Shown piece by piece: positions 4,857 to 6,599 of a DNA stretch of 6,599 bases. The position numbers and the translations under genes were made by a program. The notes beneath the pieces were generated by a model that was given only the letters and a program-made list of their open reading frames with translations, made no database searches and was not told where the DNA came from. How positions within the stretch are numbered: the stretch's first letter is position 1; each line of letters opens with the position of its first letter. This DNA is from Bdellovibrio sp. ZAP7 (GTDB lineage Bacteria; Bacteroidota; Bacteroidia; Flavobacteriales; Flavobacteriaceae). The stretch covers positions 1-6,599 of the forward strand of contig CALPKO020000080.1 in assembly GCA_943324165.2 (NCBI GenBank), given 5' to 3'.

Positions 4857-6599
4857 TTAGTTTTTAATAATTCTTTTTACTGTAGATTGGTTATTTGATA
4901 CGATTTTTACAAAGTAAATACCTGTTGAAACATTGGTTAAATCTAAAGTTGTATTGGTAGAATTTAAATTTGTTTTGCTGTTGATTATTTTCCCTGTAAT
5001 GTCATATACTTCAATTTTATCTAAATTTAAATTACTAGAAAAAATGGTAAAAATACCCGCAGAAGGATTTGGTGCTATTACTATTTTATCTAGTTCAAAA
5101 TTTTGAGTTGCAAGCGTACCGCTAATTAAAAAATCATCAATAATAACTCCCTGAGCTACTTCTGCATCGTCAGATTCAAAAACTATTCTGAATATAACAC
5201 TGGTTTCTGTTCCAATACTATTTAAAGAATAATTGTAAGTTTTCAAAACTCCATCTGTTCCTGTCCATTGCGCACCAGGACAATTAAAACAATCTGTTCC
5301 CGACGTTAGAGGAGTTCTATTGCTGTTGTACCAATTTGGACCTTGAGCACCTAAAACTTGCCAAGATTGACCGAAGTTGGTAGAATATTCCACGTAAACA
5401 ACGTCCCAATTGATTTCTAAATCAAATTCCATTTTAAAACTAATGTCTGGGTTGGTGAGTTGCGTTAAATTATAGCATTTTGAAACCAAGTAAGATTTTG
5501 TTTTATCAGGATAAGTTCCTGATAAAGTAGTCGCATATACATTGTTGGTGCCTGAAGAAATAACCGTTCCCGTTCGCAATCCTCTTGTCCAAAGTCCAAT
5601 AGCACTGCCTTCATTGTACTCTAATAATTCATCGCTAGTATTTTCGAAAGTATTGGTTGTGTTTACTGTTCCAGGTTCATTAACATAAAATATTTTTGTC
5701 GCCGAATTGTTGTCTGGATAAGCGTCATTAGCAATTGTTGAAGTAACGTTTAACGTATAAGTTCCTTTTGGAAGAAGTGCTTGAGGTAAACTAATGGTTG
5801 CTGTTTCATCTCCATTTATAGTTCCTGTCCAATCGTAAGTGTAATTAGTAGCGTTTATAGAATAGGTAATTGAAACATTGGAAATAGGAGTCAATCCATT
5901 GTTTTTTACTTGAATTTCTGGAATTATATTTCCATCACATCCAACAGTTGATGATGTAGGACTTGGGATATCTACGATTTTGATGTCATTTGCTGGTGCA
6001 ACTACTGGAATTGATGCAATCCAAACTCCTCTTCCGTAAGTAGCCGCTAAAATTTTGTTGTCCTCTAAATTGATATCTAAATCTGTAACCGAAACATTTG
6101 GAAGGTTAGTGTCAAAAGGCTCAAATTGTGACATTGTATCATCTCTGTAATAAACACCTAAACTTGTACCAACATATACTGGATTATTAGGGTTTCTTCC
6201 TTGATGAATGATTACATTTTTACCAATATTTGGAAGTCCTTGGCTAATTGAAGTAAAAGTAGTGCCGCCGTTGGTAGACTTCATAGCTAATCCATTGATA
6301 GTTTCAGTTGTGATGTAAATAGTATTGCTATCGCTTGAATGAAAATCAATCGAAGTAATTGAAGTTGGCGCACTAAAAGACAGAGCAAAACTCACTCCTG
6401 CATTTGTACTTTTATAAAGATTAATTCCGTTAGCGACAAAGATATTGTTTGCATTTGATGGATCTGTTGCAATCACATCAAGATTACTTCCGCCAAAAGG
6501 CGAAAGTCCAGTGTTTTGTTGCACCCAACCAGTCGGAGTCAGTCTGTAAAGGTTAGTAAAACCAGCGTACAATTCCCCGTCTTTGTTCATCATCATTGG
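4857..6599 (-). CDS. T9SS-secreted protein with BNR-like repeats and type A sorting domain (5' partial)
   Basis: This is the C-terminal 580 residues of a large secreted protein; the codon before the first visible Met is an in-frame Pro, so the gene runs off the window edge. Residues 1-198 are a beta-propeller-like region with two Asp-box type motifs, KSTNAGVSF (62-70) and KSTNGGTTF (106-114), then VGTSLGVYYRDD (142-153) and ATYGRGVW (185-192), typical of BNR/sortilin-like repeats. Residues 200-306 look like a CARDB/adhesion-type Ig-like domain. Residues 315-495 form a MAM/jelly-roll-like module with CFNCPGAQWTG (436-446) and VIIDDFLISG (484-493). The last 80 residues contain IAPNPSAGIFTI (507-518) and end in STVKRIIKN, the hallmarks of a T9SS type A sorting domain that directs export across the outer membrane and surface anchoring or release. 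No catalytic domain is visible in this part; one may lie upstream. An M13 peptidase gene follows after five bases. Confidence 0.88.
   Translation of the reverse strand, partial: PMMMNKDGELYAGFTNLYRLTPTGWVQQNTGLSPFGGSNLDVIATDPSNANNIFVANGINLYKSTNAGVSFALSFSAPTSITSIDFHSSDSNTIYITTETINGLAMKSTNGGTTFTSISQGLPNIGKNVIIHQGRNPNNPVYVGTSLGVYYRDDTMSQFEPFDTNLPNVSVTDLDINLEDNKILAATYGRGVWIASIPVVAPANDIKIVDIPSPTSSTVGCDGNIIPEIQVKNNGLTPISNVSITYSINATNYTYDWTGTINGDETATISLPQALLPKGTYTLNVTSTIANDAYPDNNSATKIFYVNEPGTVNTTNTFENTSDELLEYNEGSAIGLWTRGLRTGTVISSGTNNVYATTLSGTYPDKTKSYLVSKCYNLTQLTNPDISFKMEFDLEINWDVVYVEYSTNFGQSWQVLGAQGPNWYNSNRTPLTSGTDCFNCPGAQWTGTDGVLKTYNYSLNSIGTETSVIFRIVFESDDAEVAQGVIIDDFLISGTLATQNFELDKIVIAPNPSAGIFTIFSSNLNLDKIEVYDITGKIINSKTNLNSTNTTLDLTNVSTGIYFVKIVSNNQSTVKRIIKN

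Noticed and set aside
1..6599. CRISPR array, insertion sequence, prophage or toxin-antitoxin genes
   Set aside because: No spaced direct repeats, transposase motifs, terminal inverted repeats or phage-type proteins were seen on either strand.

Overview
The window looks like the chromosome of a low-GC member of the Bacteroidetes, most likely a Flavobacterium or a close relative. The evidence is a type IX secretion (T9SS) C-terminal sorting domain, a lipoprotein with a TonB-like C-terminus, start sites without purine-rich Shine-Dalgarno sequences, a TAnnTTTG-type promoter hexamer, and a structured intergenic element of a kind I associate with flavobacterial genomes. No tRNA, rRNA, insertion sequence, CRISPR array or phage gene is visible.

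Left part, plus strand (1-1988). There are two envelope genes 12 bases apart. The first is cut by the window edge and encodes a multi-pass membrane protein of the lysylphosphatidylglycerol-synthase transmembrane / UPF0104 (flippase-like) family. The second is a membrane-anchored family 2 glycosyltransferase with intact DD, DAD, GDD and QxxRW motifs. The pair probably forms an operon and may act together on a lipid-linked sugar or glycolipid; the substrate cannot be read from the sequence. Each gene carries a tandem run of seven-base units, and the first also carries a run of ten T, so both are exposed to frame-changing slippage.

Middle (1989-2785). A roughly 90-base imperfect inverted-repeat element lies between the glycosyltransferase and a convergent minus-strand gene. 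That gene starts at TTG and encodes a small lipoprotein whose end resembles a TonB C-terminal domain. Upstream of it are a possible promoter and a clear intrinsic terminator that ends the next minus-strand unit.

Right part, minus strand (2786-6599). A long secreted protein (5' end outside the window) has BNR/sortilin-like repeats, a CARDB-like domain, a MAM/jelly-roll-like module and a T9SS type A sorting domain. Five bases after its stop begins a periplasmic M13 (neprilysin/PepO-type) zinc metallopeptidase. All M13 catalytic motifs are present, but the reading frame is broken by what looks like one missing base about 350 bases into the gene. It is therefore either a recent pseudogene or a sequencing error; repair would give a protein of about 688 residues.

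Nothing here is a clearly new multi-gene system. The points most worth following are the structured intergenic element, the heptanucleotide repeats in two adjacent envelope genes, the broken M13 gene and the TonB-like lipoprotein.
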